From Podocnemis expansa (lineage: Eukaryota > Chordata > Testudines > Podocnemididae), in the NCBI GenBank assembly GCA_007922195.1, contig ML681967.1:10068120-10132119 (forward strand): 64,000 bases of DNA, given 5' to 3'. Of the stretch, positions 43,739 to 55,515 are shown one piece after another. Position 1 is the stretch's first letter, and every line of letters begins with the position of its first letter. The notes beneath the pieces are model-generated. The model was not told the origin of the DNA. It did not search any database and was given only the letters and a program-made list of their open reading frames with translations. The translations under genes and the position numbers were made by a program.

Positions 43739-46700
43739 GTAAGGGTCCCTTCACTGCTGCCATTTGCCCCTTGGCTTATGATCTTTTCAGAGCTACCCCA
43801 GAGGCCTGTCTTTGTTTCCCTCCATCTTGTGGGCTAGGAGTATTATAAATGTTTGGATGTGTGGAGGCTGCTTCCCTGCAGCTTTGTGTGACTGAAGGCT
43901 GCCACTTGTGCACGTCCAGCACAAACCCATGAGTTGACAAGTTTGAAAGCTGGCAGTGGTACAGCCACATGTAGCTGCTGGGCTAGGAGCTGTGTGAAGT
44001 TGCGTGGTAGGTCAGGAATGGTTCCTTGGCACTGCAAGGAGAATATACGTAATTAGAATCCAGGGCACTGGAAGAATAACTCCACACTGTGTGTCCGAAT
44101 GTCTATTCTAATGGCAGGTTGCATGCAGCAGGGAGGTGAGAGCATGCATAGGGATTGGCATGGGAATGGAAGACGGAGGATCCCAGTGCCACCTGGGAAC
44201 AGGCTGTCGGGTACAGCCTCCATGCACTTGAGGATCCTTATAGCTGTATCTTTCCAGAATATGAGAGCTCTATAACTGGATGTGCGATTATAGCATACTC
44301 ATGCCTTAGGTATGTTAAGGTGGAGGCCAAATGCCTTCAGCACTGAGCTGTGCGTGTGGGAGACACATTGGATCTCCACAACCCACAGGCCGTTGTTAAA
44401 GTTAGAAAACAATTGTTATTCTGGTTAGCAAGTTCTGGCTTGTGTGCTGATGGTCTCAAGGGCACAGCTGGGAATCCTGCATGTATCACTCCCTTAGCAA
44501 GTGCATTTATTCAGTGCCTTACTCATTGGACCTAGATACAGAATTCCAGGATGCGTGGGAGGGTGGAAATGGCCATGTTTGCTTTCTAAGAGGGAAATGC
44601 ATTTCTCTGTTTTCTTCTCCAGTAAACGATTGGACTACGTGAACCATGCCAGGAGACTGGCAGAGGATGACTGGACTGGAGCTGAGAGTGAGGAGGAGAA
44701 GGAAGGCGAAGATGGAGACAGTGAGGATATGGACATTGATGTGCGGAAGAAGTTGCCAAAGCGCTATGCTAACCAAGTGAGCAGGGTTATGTAGCACAGG
44801 GAACTGCTGGGCCTGCTGTTAGGAAGGTGTGTATGTGTGCACCTGCACACGTTTGTGTGGGAAAGAGCATGCCAGGGTGAAGAATGGAGCGAGTGTGGTC
44901 TGCCTGCAGTAATGTGCACTATGTATGTGTGCCCACAATGCTTGTTGGCAACAGGGAATGCTTCTCTGCATTCAGGGCAAAATTGCAGAGTGGGGGGAGC
45001 AGTAAGGGTGTAAAGCTGCAAGGAGTAAGTATGGGTGAGCAGATGAAATTATAGTAGTGATAGGCGGTAAGGGACAGTGAAAGCATTTCCCAGAGGAGCA
45101 ACACGTTTCCATACCCTGTAGGCTCCACTGTTACAAATGTTTTAACTTCCTTGTTCCCATGGCACGCCATGTTCCCTGTGAGACCTTCTGTCCTTGCTGG
45201 ATGTCACATAGTCTATGGGACTGTGCAGGGCCACTAAAAAAAGGTCTGCTATCCACATAAGTGTCCATTTAGCTGCATGGGGCTCTGAACTAGGAGTCCC
45301 TGATGCAGATCTAGGTCTAGGTGGAGAAAGCAAGGCCATTATTTGTTTCTTGATTTGTATTACTTTCTAAGTGTCATCATCAGCACTAACAAATTTATTT
45401 TTCACATGAGCTTTCATAGGAGAAATCCCGCTGTCAGACATTTGAAAATGGAAAACTTACAGTATGGGAGGGAAAAATAAATCCAGTGACATGTGAATGA
45501 CAAGTTCAGTTCAGACTATTTCAGCAAATCTAACAAGTTTTGTTTAGATTCAGACTGTGTGTGGAACCACATTTAAGAAGGCTGGGAGCTTGAGAGAGGC
45601 GAAAATCACATTTTGTAATGAGAAAACGAGCCCATGTCAATATTCAAACCCAAGTTAATGGGGTCAACAATAGAGATGTGGCCTAACTTTCTCCCACAAA
45701 AGCTTATGTGATAAATAAACTTGTTAGTCCTTAAGTGTGCTGCAGGACTCCTTTGTTTTGCTGAACCAGACTAACACGGTTACCCCTCTGGAACTTGTCA
45801 TCATTAATATTGTTTCTGTGGAACCCTAACAGCTGATGCTGTCCGAGTGGCTGATTGACGTCCCTCCAGATCTGGAACAAGAATGGATTTTGGTGATGTG
45901 TCCCATGGGGAAAAGGGCACTGATCGTGGCATCCAGGGTAAGAGACCATGGCGTGTGTCAACACACAAAGTGTAGAAGTGGAACTTTGTGTGTATGTCCA
46001 CCCGTCCGTCCATCTTTATAAAACTGGATTGTAGTCTGTGAATTCTGGTTGTTGCCTTCCTGCATATGCTGCAGGGAACCTTCCTGTTCCCCCAGTGAGT
46101 TTTGCTACAGATGTCAATGGAAGTATGTCTAAAATTGGCTACGCTAGGGGATCTGGTTTCTATACAGTCTGGTTTGCCCCCAGACGCTGTCAAAACACAG
46201 CTCCGTCTTGTAAGCTACATGGGACAGATCTGTGGTTTTAATGGGATCTGCATTTGAAAGCCATGGCTAAAGTCAGAACCATGGCTTGCAATGAAAAAGC
46301 AGAAGAGGCAGTTTTGGCTTTCTCCGTTTCCCTTCAGGGTTCTACTACAGCTTACACGAAGAGCGGATTCTGCGTCAACAGGTTCCCTTCCCTCTTGCCA
46401 GGGGGAAACAGACGCAATTCAGCAACCGGGAAAGGTAATGATCTGTAGAGGCCTTCAAAATAGATGTGAGAGAACTGGCTTCCTTCTCTGTGTGCATGTA
46501 ATCCTGGACTTGCCCAGCAGCCCAGACTCTCCTTGTGACTAGCCCAGAGATTGGCAACCTAAAAGATAAAAAGATCCATTTTTAAAAATTCCTTCAATAA
46601 CCAAGCATTTTGAGCAGCAACAGATGTAGCCTTTTGGAGTGTGGGAGCTTGGAGTTGGACCAGGGCACCTGCTGCAGGGTCCTCAGGCAGGGGGTGGGAA

Positions 46701-49700
46701 AGTCCAGAACCAGGAATAGGCCTGACACTGGAGCCACAAGGGAGAACAGCAGGTTGCAGACCCCTGGACTAGTGGGTAAGCCAGCCTCCTTGAGTATTCA
46801 TTTACACCGTGATATGAGATGTATAGGGAATATTTGGGGTATTTTTTTCATTATTTTTAGATCAGTTTCTCTGGGAAGAGAGTTGATATTGGTTGAACTC
46901 GGGCTCACAACCTCCACATCATTTTCCCGCTTAAAGGCTTGGAGCAGTCTCTAAGTTAACACAAGTCCTTTTGTGCTAGTAGCCTGTTTGGTATCCCCAG
47001 GGATACTGTGTGAGTGTAGCCTTAACTGGTCCTTTGTAATACTATTGCATGCAGCTATGTTGATTCTGTCATTTGAGGAGTTGTGAACACACAGAAGGCT
47101 TTTTCCAGTTGATCTGTAGCTTCCTCTTCACAGTTCATCTCCTTCACTTAGCCCTGCATGTTCACTGACTTCTGCAGCTGAGTGGTGTCCTTCCTGTGTC
47201 CCTCCTAGCTAAGTCAGTGCCAGATTCTAATGCAGTAGCTTCCAAAGCTGGAATGGGAGCGAGGCTTGCTTGGCACAGTGTGTTGTGTTGGACTGAATCC
47301 TTCCATCCCAAGCTGTAGTAAAAGCTCTGGCACTGTCAGAGCTGTAGCAGGTAGTCCGGAGTCTCCTGCATGGATCACCTGTGTTTGTATGTGCAGACTA
47401 CACGATCTTGGACTGTATCTACAGCGAAGTGAACCAGACATACTACGTCCTCGATGTGATGTGTTGGAGGGGGCATCCTGTTTATGACTGTCAGGTACTG
47501 GATCTCCCTTCACTTCAGCCAGTGCATTCAGTTCCCTCCGTTGCCTAACTCAGTCTCTGAACTGCATCAGAGCAGGTTCACGACCCTAAGCCAGTCAGCC
47601 ACTAGGATGTTTTTAAATTTGTGTGATGGTATTTTTTACAGCAGCATAAAAAGGATGCATGTATGCATGCAGGTGGCCAACACAATGATGGTACAGGTAT
47701 TAGTGGAAAGCCATTGGCCAGTGGGATTAAAGTTTAGGAGCCAGCTGGTTTTGTAGGACACAGATAGGCATGAGGGTGTCTTGGGATGGAGGAAAGGAGT
47801 CTCTGGATATTGGGGATTCAATGGAGTATGCAGTGGCTGGATGCCATTGTAGACTGCCCAGTGTCTGGGATGGACAATCACTACCTGTTCTGCTTTCTTG
47901 CTTCCCCAGACAGATTTCAGATTCTACTGGCTCCACTCGAAGATACAAGAAGAGGAAGGACTGGCAGAGAAAAGCAGAATTAATCCAGTAAGTCCTTTGT
48001 ATCTAGAGCATAAGAAGAGGGTAGGTTTAACTTTCCCCTTCAGAATGGGCTGGTTTGGCATGTTCATTCACTTTACTCTGCTGCTGTCACCCCTTGGTCA
48101 TTGAAACATTCTTCTGATGAAATGAGATCCCACAGTCAGGATGTAAGCCAAATGCTTTGTGCTGGAGGAGATCCGGGCTGCAGGGGTATTAACTCACTGC
48201 AGTTCCACTTGTAGCCTCCCTGACAGAAATGCAGATGTAAAGGAAAACCAGCTAAATTCCCCAAGGGACAGCTTTTCCGTGCATGCGTTCTCCTGTAGGA
48301 ATCCTCTCTTGGTGGTAGGAGGGGCAGCTCAACAGCTTGACTTCTGTTAGAGGGGCTGAGTTTGAGGCAGACCCAGAGCTTCATAAAACACCACCCTTCC
48401 CCTGCTGAGTGGAGCTGAATGCAGAAAACAAGGGATAGAGGCTCTGCTGGGGCCAGTTTCCATGCAGTGCAGGGTGCTCTCAGCTTCCGCTGATTGCATT
48501 TGGAAATGATAATGCACCAGGGGCCCTGCTGACCGAGCTCTTCTCTTGAACAGTCATTTCTGAGTATTCTCACTTTTGAAATCCAGGAGGGTACACAGGA
48601 ACATAAAATTAGGCAAGTAGCTAAGCACGTTGCTGAATGAAGATCTCTTCTGTGAGTGTGGTTACTGCTGCATATGTGAGCCATGGTCTCCAAGGGCTTA
48701 AAGAAAGGCCACCACCACAAGCCGAGGTCTCTGCTGACTAAACAGAAGCATGCTGCTTGTTCTTACAAGTGCTTGCTACAAGAGGGAGGGCTTACCACCA
48801 TAAGTAACGCACTTCAGTGGGGTTTCTCAGTGGCAAGTATTGTACCAGCTAGTAAGTCTTTCTAGGACTGTACGCTCTGGGGCTGTGAAACTAGAGATGG
48901 TCAACCAGGCTCAGCTGCTTGTGGTATAGTGCCTATCTTCAAGAAAGGGAAAGGGGAAGATCTGGGGAATTACAGACCTGTCAGCCTCACCTCAATCTCT
49001 GGAAAAATCATGGAGCAGGCTCTCAAAGAATCCATCCTGAAACATTTGGAGGAAAATAAGAGTGATCAGAAACAGTCAGCATGGATTCACCAAGGGTAAA
49101 TCATGCCTGACCAACCTCATTGCTTTCTACAATGAGATGGCTGGATTTGTGGATGCGGGAAGAGCTGATATACCTTGAATTTAGCAAGGCTTTTGATACA
49201 GTTTCCTGCACCATTCTCGTTGGCAAGTTAAGGAAGTATAGGTTGGATATGTGGACTGTAAGGTGGATAGAGAACTGGCTAGATCAAAGGTTTCAGCGAG
49301 TAGGAATTGATGACTCCATGTCTAGTTGGCAACCAGTAACAAGAAGTGTGCCCCAGGGGTCGATCTTACGGCCAGTTCTGTTCAACATTTTCATTGATGA
49401 TCTGGATGATGGGATAGATTGCACACTCAGTATGTTTGCGGATGACACCAAGCTGGGGGGAACGGTGGACATGCTGGAGGGCAGGGACAGGATTCAGGGA
49501 GACCTAGACAAATTGGAGCAGTGGGCCGATAGAAATCTCATGAGGGTCAACAAGGACAAGTGCAAAGTCCTGCATTTGGGATGGAAGAACCCCATGCACT
49601 GCTACAGGCTGGGGAGCAATCAGCTAAGTAGCAGCACTGTAGAAAAGGACCTGGGAGTCATGGTTGATGGGAAGCTGGATATAAGTCAACAATGTGCTCT

Positions 49701-52700
49701 TGCTGCCAAAAAAGGCCAATGGCATACTGGGCTGCATCAGTAGAAGTGTTACCAGCAGATTGAGGGATGTGATCGTTCCCCTCTCTTCACAGTGGTGAGG
49801 CCGCATCTGGAATACTGTATCCAGTTTTGGGCTCTCCGCTACAAAAAGGATTTGGACAAATTAGAGTCCAGCGGAGGGCAACAAAAATAATCAAGGGGCT
49901 GGAGCACAGACCTATGAAGAGAGACTGAAGGAACTAGGCTTATTTAGCCTGCAGAGGAGAAGGCTGAGGGGGGAGTTGATAGCAACCTTCAGCTACTTGA
50001 AGAGATGCTCCAAGGAGGAGGGAGCTTGGCTGTTCTCAGCAGTAACAGAGGACAGAACAAGGAGCAGTGGTTTCAAGTTGCAGCTGGGGAGGTTGAGGTT
50101 GGATATGAGGAAAAACTTTCTTACTAGGAGAGTGGTTAAGCATTGGAATAGGCTATCTAGGGGAGTGGTGGAATCTCCATCTTTGGAGATATTTAAGGCT
50201 TGGTTAGACAAAACCCTGGCTGGAATAATTTAGTGAGAGTGGTCCTGCTTTTATTGGCAGGGGGTTGGACTAGATGACCACATGAGGTCCCTTGTAACCC
50301 TATGATTCTGTGAAAGCAGTCACTAGAAGATTAGAAAGGTGAAGCATCAAGTGTATTTCCCCTTGTATCCTAATTTGAGCACTACTGCAATGTCAGTTTA
50401 AGTTGCATGAAATAGGAGAAAAGATGCTTTCTTCCGTAACAAGCACTAGGCTTTGTTCAGCTGTTGGCTCGTCCACAGCCCTCTTGTATCAGTGCTGAGT
50501 TCAGAGAGAGCTTTTGAGGCTAAGTGCACTGCAGGTGTAATGGCATGTCTCAGTTGATTTCTATAGATACCCATCTTATGTCAGCAGTGAGTTTGTTCAT
50601 TGGCATTCAACACATGCTGAAACAGGAGTACCAGAAAACTGCTGGGCTGTCTTTCCAAAGTTGTGGGCACCCACATCTCCTATTGGCCTCAACTGCCAGT
50701 ACTTGGTTTCTCTGAACTGTTAAGCCCTGTCTCTTTATCTCCAGATCCCAAGGCTTTGCAGCAGTGATACAGTTAGATGGCCAGTGAAGGGAATGTACTA
50801 ACTGCCTAATGTTCTGACTCTTTCAGTTTAAATTTGTGGGCCTGCAGAGTTTCCCTTGCAGCCAGGAGAGCCTATGCAAGGTGCTGGCCATGGACTTCCC
50901 CTTTGAGGTAAGAGGGCTGTCTCTTTTGGTGATGGGACTGGGAACTTGGGTGTAGCTCAGTGACAATAGAGCTGACTCGGGGGTAACTTTAAAGACATAC
51001 TGTAAGAGGAGAAGCTGTACTTGGGGGAGTGTTTCTTATTTTACTTGGCAATTGTAGCATCTGCAGAGACAGTGAAAGCCAGCTCAGCTGCTGCGTGGTT
51101 CTCATATGGGCCAACATTGTAGGATGGATTTGTGATTCAAGCACTAGATTGAGACTCAGAAGACAGCAGTCACTTCCCATCTGTGCCAAAGAGACCATGT
51201 ATGACCTTGGACAAGTCACTATCCATGTGTAACTGAGGATAATAATACTTTTCTGCCTCATGTGGTGAGAACAGGTTCATTTTTGTTTGAGGTGCTTAGA
51301 TTCTACAGAGATGGCTGCTATATGTGAATGTGGAGAGAAGGGAACACAACCACTCTTCTCAAATACCCCAGCCAAATGCCTTGCTGAATAGCAGCTGCCT
51401 TTCTCATGCTCTTCAGGCCCATTTAAGAAATTACAATAAATGTAGATGTGACGTGCAAAGGCTAGATTTGCTGGTAACAGTTCACTTTCTGTCACCTTCT
51501 TACTAAGGCAAAGATAGTCATCAGATTTGGTCAGCAAGTCTGAGCAGCAGTGCCAGGTTGTCTTCTGGAATTGTAAGAGCATAGTGCACAGAATGTCAAG
51601 AAAGCATTTATGATTCTTTTGTCAGTAGCCTCACTCAACTGCCAGAACTTGAAGAATCTGGTGACCTCGGAGACATTTTGGCCAGAAAGTTTAATTCTTC
51701 CTCTATACCAGTGGTTCCCAATATTTTCTCTGCTGTGGCACACCTTGCTATCTTCAATTAATTTGAGGCACACCACTATATAGTTTCCAAATAAACTCAT
51801 GAATATTCATAAGCCAATGAGCCAGTCCAGAGCGCTTTAAGTGATTTTTCAAAAATTTTGTGGCACACCTGCTCAGGCCTGACAGCACACATGTGTGCTG
51901 TGACACAGTGGTTGGGAAACACTTGTCTAAACATCTTCTGCTGGAAAAAAAGCTGTAGATGGAACTGCGCTGAAGGTGTAGTAGAAAGTACCAGGAAGAC
52001 ACTGAAATGTTTAATAAACTTCCCGAGTGCAAAATTGAGTGCATCAAGCTCTCTTGTACCTCAGTCACAACTTGTCCCCAGGTTTCCAACAGTTGAAAGT
52101 CTGGTGCATCACCATGCTAGGTCTTTGAGCTAATCCCTGTTCTCTTCCTAAGACAGTATTGACCTAGAAATAGGTTTCCAGTTACTCACTAAAGAAAACT
52201 GAAAGAATGATCATATTCAATTTGCCACCAGAGGGAGCTCATGGAGTCCCTGTATTGTAGCATGGATACTGAGACACAGAATTAAAACTTGCCTAAGAGC
52301 TACAGATGTACCAAGTCTCTTTCATGGACTGTATCCTGTGAAAACCAAAGAAATTTGCTGTTTCGAGAAAGCGAAGGCAAATTTACCCCATTTGTTACTT
52401 ATGGAGGTATCTGTAGTGGTCATGTCTATTAAAATGATCTCTTGCATTTATGGCAGTGAGTTTAGCTGCATTTTTCAAACCTTGGTCCCTAAAGTAAAAC
52501 TTCCGATTCCAAATGTAGGGCCTAACCAAGTGCACCTATGGGAATCAATGGAAGAAATAATCAAAAATCCTTAGCGTGCAGAGTAAATCTAAAAGGAGAA
52601 GAGGCTAATAGTCAACCAGCTTCAACACATGAATGGATGTGGTAGCAAAAGAGTAAGGGCCTGATCCTTTGTGTTCTGAGGGCTGTTAACTGCCTTTGAT

Positions 52701-54821
52701 TTAAGTGGAGACAAAGCCCATTGAAGTCAGTGGATGCCTTTCCATTGATTTCAGTGGACTTTGGTTCAGTTCATTAGCTCTTAAATGAAAGTGATTTATG
52801 AGTCTGTTCTTCAGAGCTGCTGAGCCCTTAGTCTGGTAGAAATCACTGAAAATCCCACTGAAGTCAATTGGAGCTTCAGGTGCCAACACTTCAGAAAATC
52901 AAGCCTTTTCTATTTAGGTATCAAAGTTTGGACCTAGCTAGAGGTACACAAGTTTAACAATAGGGGCCATAAAAAAAGAAAATCCCTCCATACCAATTTC
53001 CTGTCAGGTTCAGTCTTGTGCAGACAGTAACATTAACCCTTTTTCTGAATTGGCTGGGAGCAGGACAGTGATTCAGTGTAAAGAGACAGGCAGCAAATTA
53101 AATTCACTGGAGTGAAAATAGAAGCTGCAGTAACTTACAACAAATACTCGAGAGGATATGACCTGTCTTGAGCTGTCTGATTTTTTTCAGCCCATATTCC
53201 TGGGACTCTCCCCATTTGCTGTAATTTTGAAATAAAAGAAATTAAATTGAAGAAGTTTCCTTGGGTCCCTACCTAGCAGAGCCCTAAAGTTACTTAAAGA
53301 ATCCTTAGAGTGGCTAGTGCGGTCCTTTATTGACCATGTGCTGTGTATTCCCTGGAATGTCTTAAACGTGTCCACATGACAGAGGATGGTTATGTCAAGA
53401 GCACTCTTCCTGAGTCATCCCTTACTTTCTCTGTGTGTGTTTTGAGGAGGTTTGCACTCAGAATACTCAGGGATCTTGCCCAAGCAAAATAGGAATCTCA
53501 TTGCTTTGGTTCATGATCGATTAACACAGGTCCCCTCTCCATGGGATTATTTTGCTAGAGCCCCACAGTGATTGATAACCAAGTAACCCCCTTTCTTCCC
53601 CATTTATTCTGCACAGTCAGCCTCCTTGCTCTCACACAAATTGCCTTTTAGAGCTCACTGGGCTTTGCTAAAATGATCTCCCTTTAAACATTAGGAAATC
53701 CCAAGGTAAGGTCTAATCTGATCAAGTGCACCTATGGGAATCAATGGAAGAAGTAATCGAAAATCCTTAGCATGCAGAGTAAATCTAAATGGAAACGAGG
53801 TTAATAGTCAACCAGCTTCAGTACATGAATGGATGTGGTAGCAAAAGAGTAAGGGCCTGATCCTTTGTGTTCTGAGGGCTGTTAACTGCCATTGATTTAA
53901 GTGGAGACAAAGCCACTCATTACCTCCTGGGGTACATTAAGAATTTATTGAGCAGGAGGAAGTTGAAGGAACAGGAGCAGTAGATGGATCAGGGCTGTTT
54001 GGCGTCACTGCCTCTGACTCATCATTTCCAAGATTTAAAATAAATCCAGTGAGATGTTCTTTCTGTATGCTACTTGATTCAAAATCAGCTTGATTTCTGC
54101 AGTGTGGGAGCATAGCAACCAAACCAAAAATGCTGATATGAGCTGATCCACTGACATATAGCCTAAAAGTAAGTTCTATTTCTTTCATGATCCAGCTGAA
54201 ATGACCCATTTACTGTTTAATTGTATTCCTATGAGAAGAGGCTCTAATTTCATAGTAGTAGAACTCTTGGGTTTCCACTTTCCTTTCCTTGGTTTATTTC
54301 ATTGTCTGAAATAATCAGATAAAATGTCTGGTTGTTTTAACCTGAAAATAAAAAGAGATCAGTAAAACTGGAAAGCACCAAGCTAGAACATACTTGCTTT
54401 CAGATCTCTGTGTACATTTACACCTGATATATCTCTGTTCCTTGATGTAAATGGTGTCCATTCCTCTCCCCCCCCCAACCCCTTTTTACAGGTAGATGGG
54501 CTCCTCTTCTACCACAAGCAAGCCCACTATAGCCCTGGCAGCACCCCGCTGGTAGGCTGGCTTCGACCCTACATGGTATCAGACGTCCTAGGAATGACTG
54601 TGCCAGCTAATCCACGAACTACCAAACCAGAATATGCCAGGCATCAGCTGCAACAGATCATTGAGCACAAGAGGAGTAAAAAGTTGGCAGGAGAAGAGGG
54701 ATGCTTGAGTTCCAAGGCTGCAGCTGAGAATGGACGCTATGAGTTGGAGCACTTGTCTACACCTTGCCTGGCAGAAGCTCCTAACAACCTCGCTGAGGCA
54801 GCAAGCCAGATGGAGAGCTAG
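43581..54821 (+). CDS. SNUPN: Snurportin-1, eight coding exons
   Basis: Snurportin-1 binds the 2,2,7-trimethylguanosine cap of spliceosomal U snRNPs and hands them to importin-beta for nuclear import; CRM1 returns it to the cytoplasm (family knowledge). Coding exons are 43581-43738, 44623-44776, 45833-45937, 46338-46434, 47397-47494, 47910-47987, 50827-50907 and 54492-54821. They total 1101 bases and encode 366 residues (human 360, from memory). Visible parts are an N-terminal region starting [12 protein letters not shown]; an importin-beta-binding segment rich in Arg/Lys (RRRRL-like, [13 protein letters not shown], about 11-73); an acidic linker; and a cap-binding domain at about 95-300. Trp280 in the [10 protein letters not shown] motif corresponds to the cap-stacking Trp276 of the human protein. 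The C-terminal tail is diverged. The ATG has A at -3 and G at +4. Confidence 0.97.
44623..44776 (+). CDS. SNUPN: SNUPN coding exon 2 (end of the importin-beta-binding domain, acidic linker)
   Basis: It lies between ttttcttctccag and gtgagc. It encodes [19 protein letters not shown] followed by a Glu/Asp-rich stretch and [10 protein letters not shown]. The acidic stretch looks a few residues longer than I recall in human, accounting for the four-residue offset of the later Trp. Confidence 0.96.
45378..45795. mobile_element. Opposed Penelope-like tails in SNUPN intron 2
   Basis: At the left, the minus-strand tail (CACTAACAAATTTATTTTTC, CATGAGCTTTCATAGGAG). At the right (about 45690-45795), the plus-strand tail (CACAAAAGCTTATGTGATAA, ACTTGTTAGTCC, CCAGACTAACACGGTTACCC). 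The stretch between is probably the inner part of the element. It ends about 37 bases before SNUPN coding exon 3. Confidence 0.7.
45833..45937 (+). CDS. SNUPN: SNUPN coding exon 3 (start of the cap-binding domain)
   Basis: This 35-codon exon of phase 0 is bounded by ccctaacag and gtaaga. It encodes [18 protein letters not shown] and ends IVASR. A Penelope-like tail ends only about 37 bases before the exon, so part of the 3' splice-site environment is derived from, or abuts, a mobile element. Confidence 0.96.
46338..46434 (+). CDS. SNUPN: SNUPN coding exon 4
   Basis: It lies between ttcccttcag and gtaatg. It encodes [20 protein letters not shown] followed by PGGNRRNS, part of the cap-binding fold, and ends in phase 1. 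Confidence 0.96.
46545..46766. mobile_element. hAT-type MITE (CAGAGATTGGCAACC termini) in SNUPN intron 4
   Basis: Ends CAGAGATTGGCAACC and GGTTGCAGACCCCTG; flanks GACTAGCC and GACTAGTG agree at 6 of 8. Lies 110 bases after coding exon 4. Confidence 0.75.
47397..47494 (+). CDS. SNUPN: SNUPN coding exon 5
   Basis: It lies between tttgtatgtgcag and gtactg. It encodes [20 protein letters not shown] and then the highly conserved [13 protein letters not shown], with phase 0 at the end. Confidence 0.96.
47910..47987 (+). CDS. SNUPN: SNUPN coding exon 6
   Basis: This 26-codon exon between cttgcttccccag and gtaagt encodes [18 protein letters not shown] and ends KSRINP. It is in phase 0 on both sides. 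Confidence 0.96.
48900..50312 (+). mobile_element. CR1-type LINE, 5'-truncated and frameshifted, in SNUPN intron 6
   Basis: The part at 48930-49743 encodes reverse transcriptase: [38 protein letters not shown], the catalytic [11 protein letters not shown], then [20 protein letters not shown] and [12 protein letters not shown] frame break follows near 49730-49800. The C-terminus resumes at 49976-50233 ([37 protein letters not shown]). The 3' tail has GGTTGGACTAGATGACC and CCCTATGATTCTG. Endonuclease region absent, so immobile. Confidence 0.92.
50827..50907 (+). CDS. SNUPN: SNUPN coding exon 7
   Basis: This 27-codon exon between gactctttcag and gtaaga encodes [20 protein letters not shown] then AMDFPFE. 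The 2.8 kb intron before it holds a CR1-type LINE (about 48.9-50.3 kb). Confidence 0.96.
51709..51925 (-). mobile_element. hAT MITE, family B, copy 3, in SNUPN intron 7
   Basis: Starts CAGTGGTTCCCAATATTTTC and ends GTTGGGAAACACTTG. It shares TGAGGCACACCACTATATAG and TGAATATTCATAAGCCAATG with copies at 8151 and 22442. Flanking match is partial. Confidence 0.75.
52527..52718 (+). repeat. 192-base direct duplication, first copy (SNUPN intron 7)
   Basis: Aligns without gaps to 53723-53914, with about 10 differences by eye (about 95%). Starts CAAGTGCACCTATGGGAATC, ends GTGGAGACAAAGCC. Not a family I recognise. Confidence 0.9.
53723..53914 (+). repeat. 192-base direct duplication, second copy (SNUPN intron 7)
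   Basis: Second copy of 52527-52718, 1.2 kb downstream, same strand and length. About 0.6 kb before the last exon of SNUPN. Confidence 0.9.
54492..54821 (+). CDS. SNUPN: SNUPN last coding exon (cap-stacking Trp and C-terminal tail)
   Basis: The exon follows a C/T tract ending ctttttacag. It starts [20 protein letters not shown] and contains the [13 protein letters not shown] motif (Trp280). A diverged hydrophilic tail with ELEHLSTP follows, ending in MES and TAG (54819-54821). Confidence 0.96.
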   Translation, partial: VDGLLFYHKQAHYSPGSTPLVGWLRPYMVSDVLGMTVPANPRTTKPEYARHQLQQIIEHKRSKKLAGEEGCLSSKAAAENGRYELEHLSTPCLAEAPNNLAEAASQMES

Positions 54822-55515
54822 ACTACTGTCATGGGGTGGTTTTATTGGGGGGGGCGCACAGCCGGCTGGGGGGAAGGGAATGATCATTATCGTATGGCTC
54901 TGTTTTAAGTGCCTTTAAGGGAAATAGCTCAGCTTCAGCATGGTTTTGGCAAGGATGGCCACTTCTGCAGAGATGCTAAGGATTGTTCTTATCTGTTGTT
55001 GAGGTTATTAGAAGTGCAGCCTGTGCCAAACTGCAGTGCTATTCATTTAGCACCTGGTTCCTGTTCCTATTGAAATCCGTGGCAAAACTCCATTCTGGGA
55101 GCCGGAGCCAGACCCCTTATGCATAGAAATCCATTTGTTGACTGAACACCAAGTACAGACAGCAGACACACCTTATTAGATTGAAAATCTGGGGCATTTC
55201 CACCTCAGATTCAGTGGTTTGTATTTTAGGTGCTTCGATGAAAGTTTTGTGGTCACTCTGGTTCAGGTTTCAGAAGTTTGCAATATGTGTCTGTAAAATC
55301 AGAAGGCTTTATGTTTGAGACCCTTGTTACGAAGAAACAGTATTTCCTTGCATTACAACAGGTGCCTGTGTCCAAAAATGTCTTTGTGCAAAAGAACTCA
55401 GCATTAGTTATTCTTTGACCTTTTTGCAGTAGTGGAAATACCCAAATTGGGTTGAATTTTTTTTTTAAATAGTGGCTGAATGTGCGGAATAAAATGGTTC
55501 ACAGGAATGTAAAGT
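54822..55515 (+). other. SNUPN: SNUPN 3' UTR with poly(A) signal at 55488
   Basis: It runs from the stop codon to just past AATAAA at 55488-55493, and the cleavage site is expected 10-25 bases later. A G-rich run (54847-54856) and a T-run (about 55458) are the only notable internal features. No repeat is recognised here, which fits a retained 3' UTR of about 0.7 kb. Confidence 0.7.
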
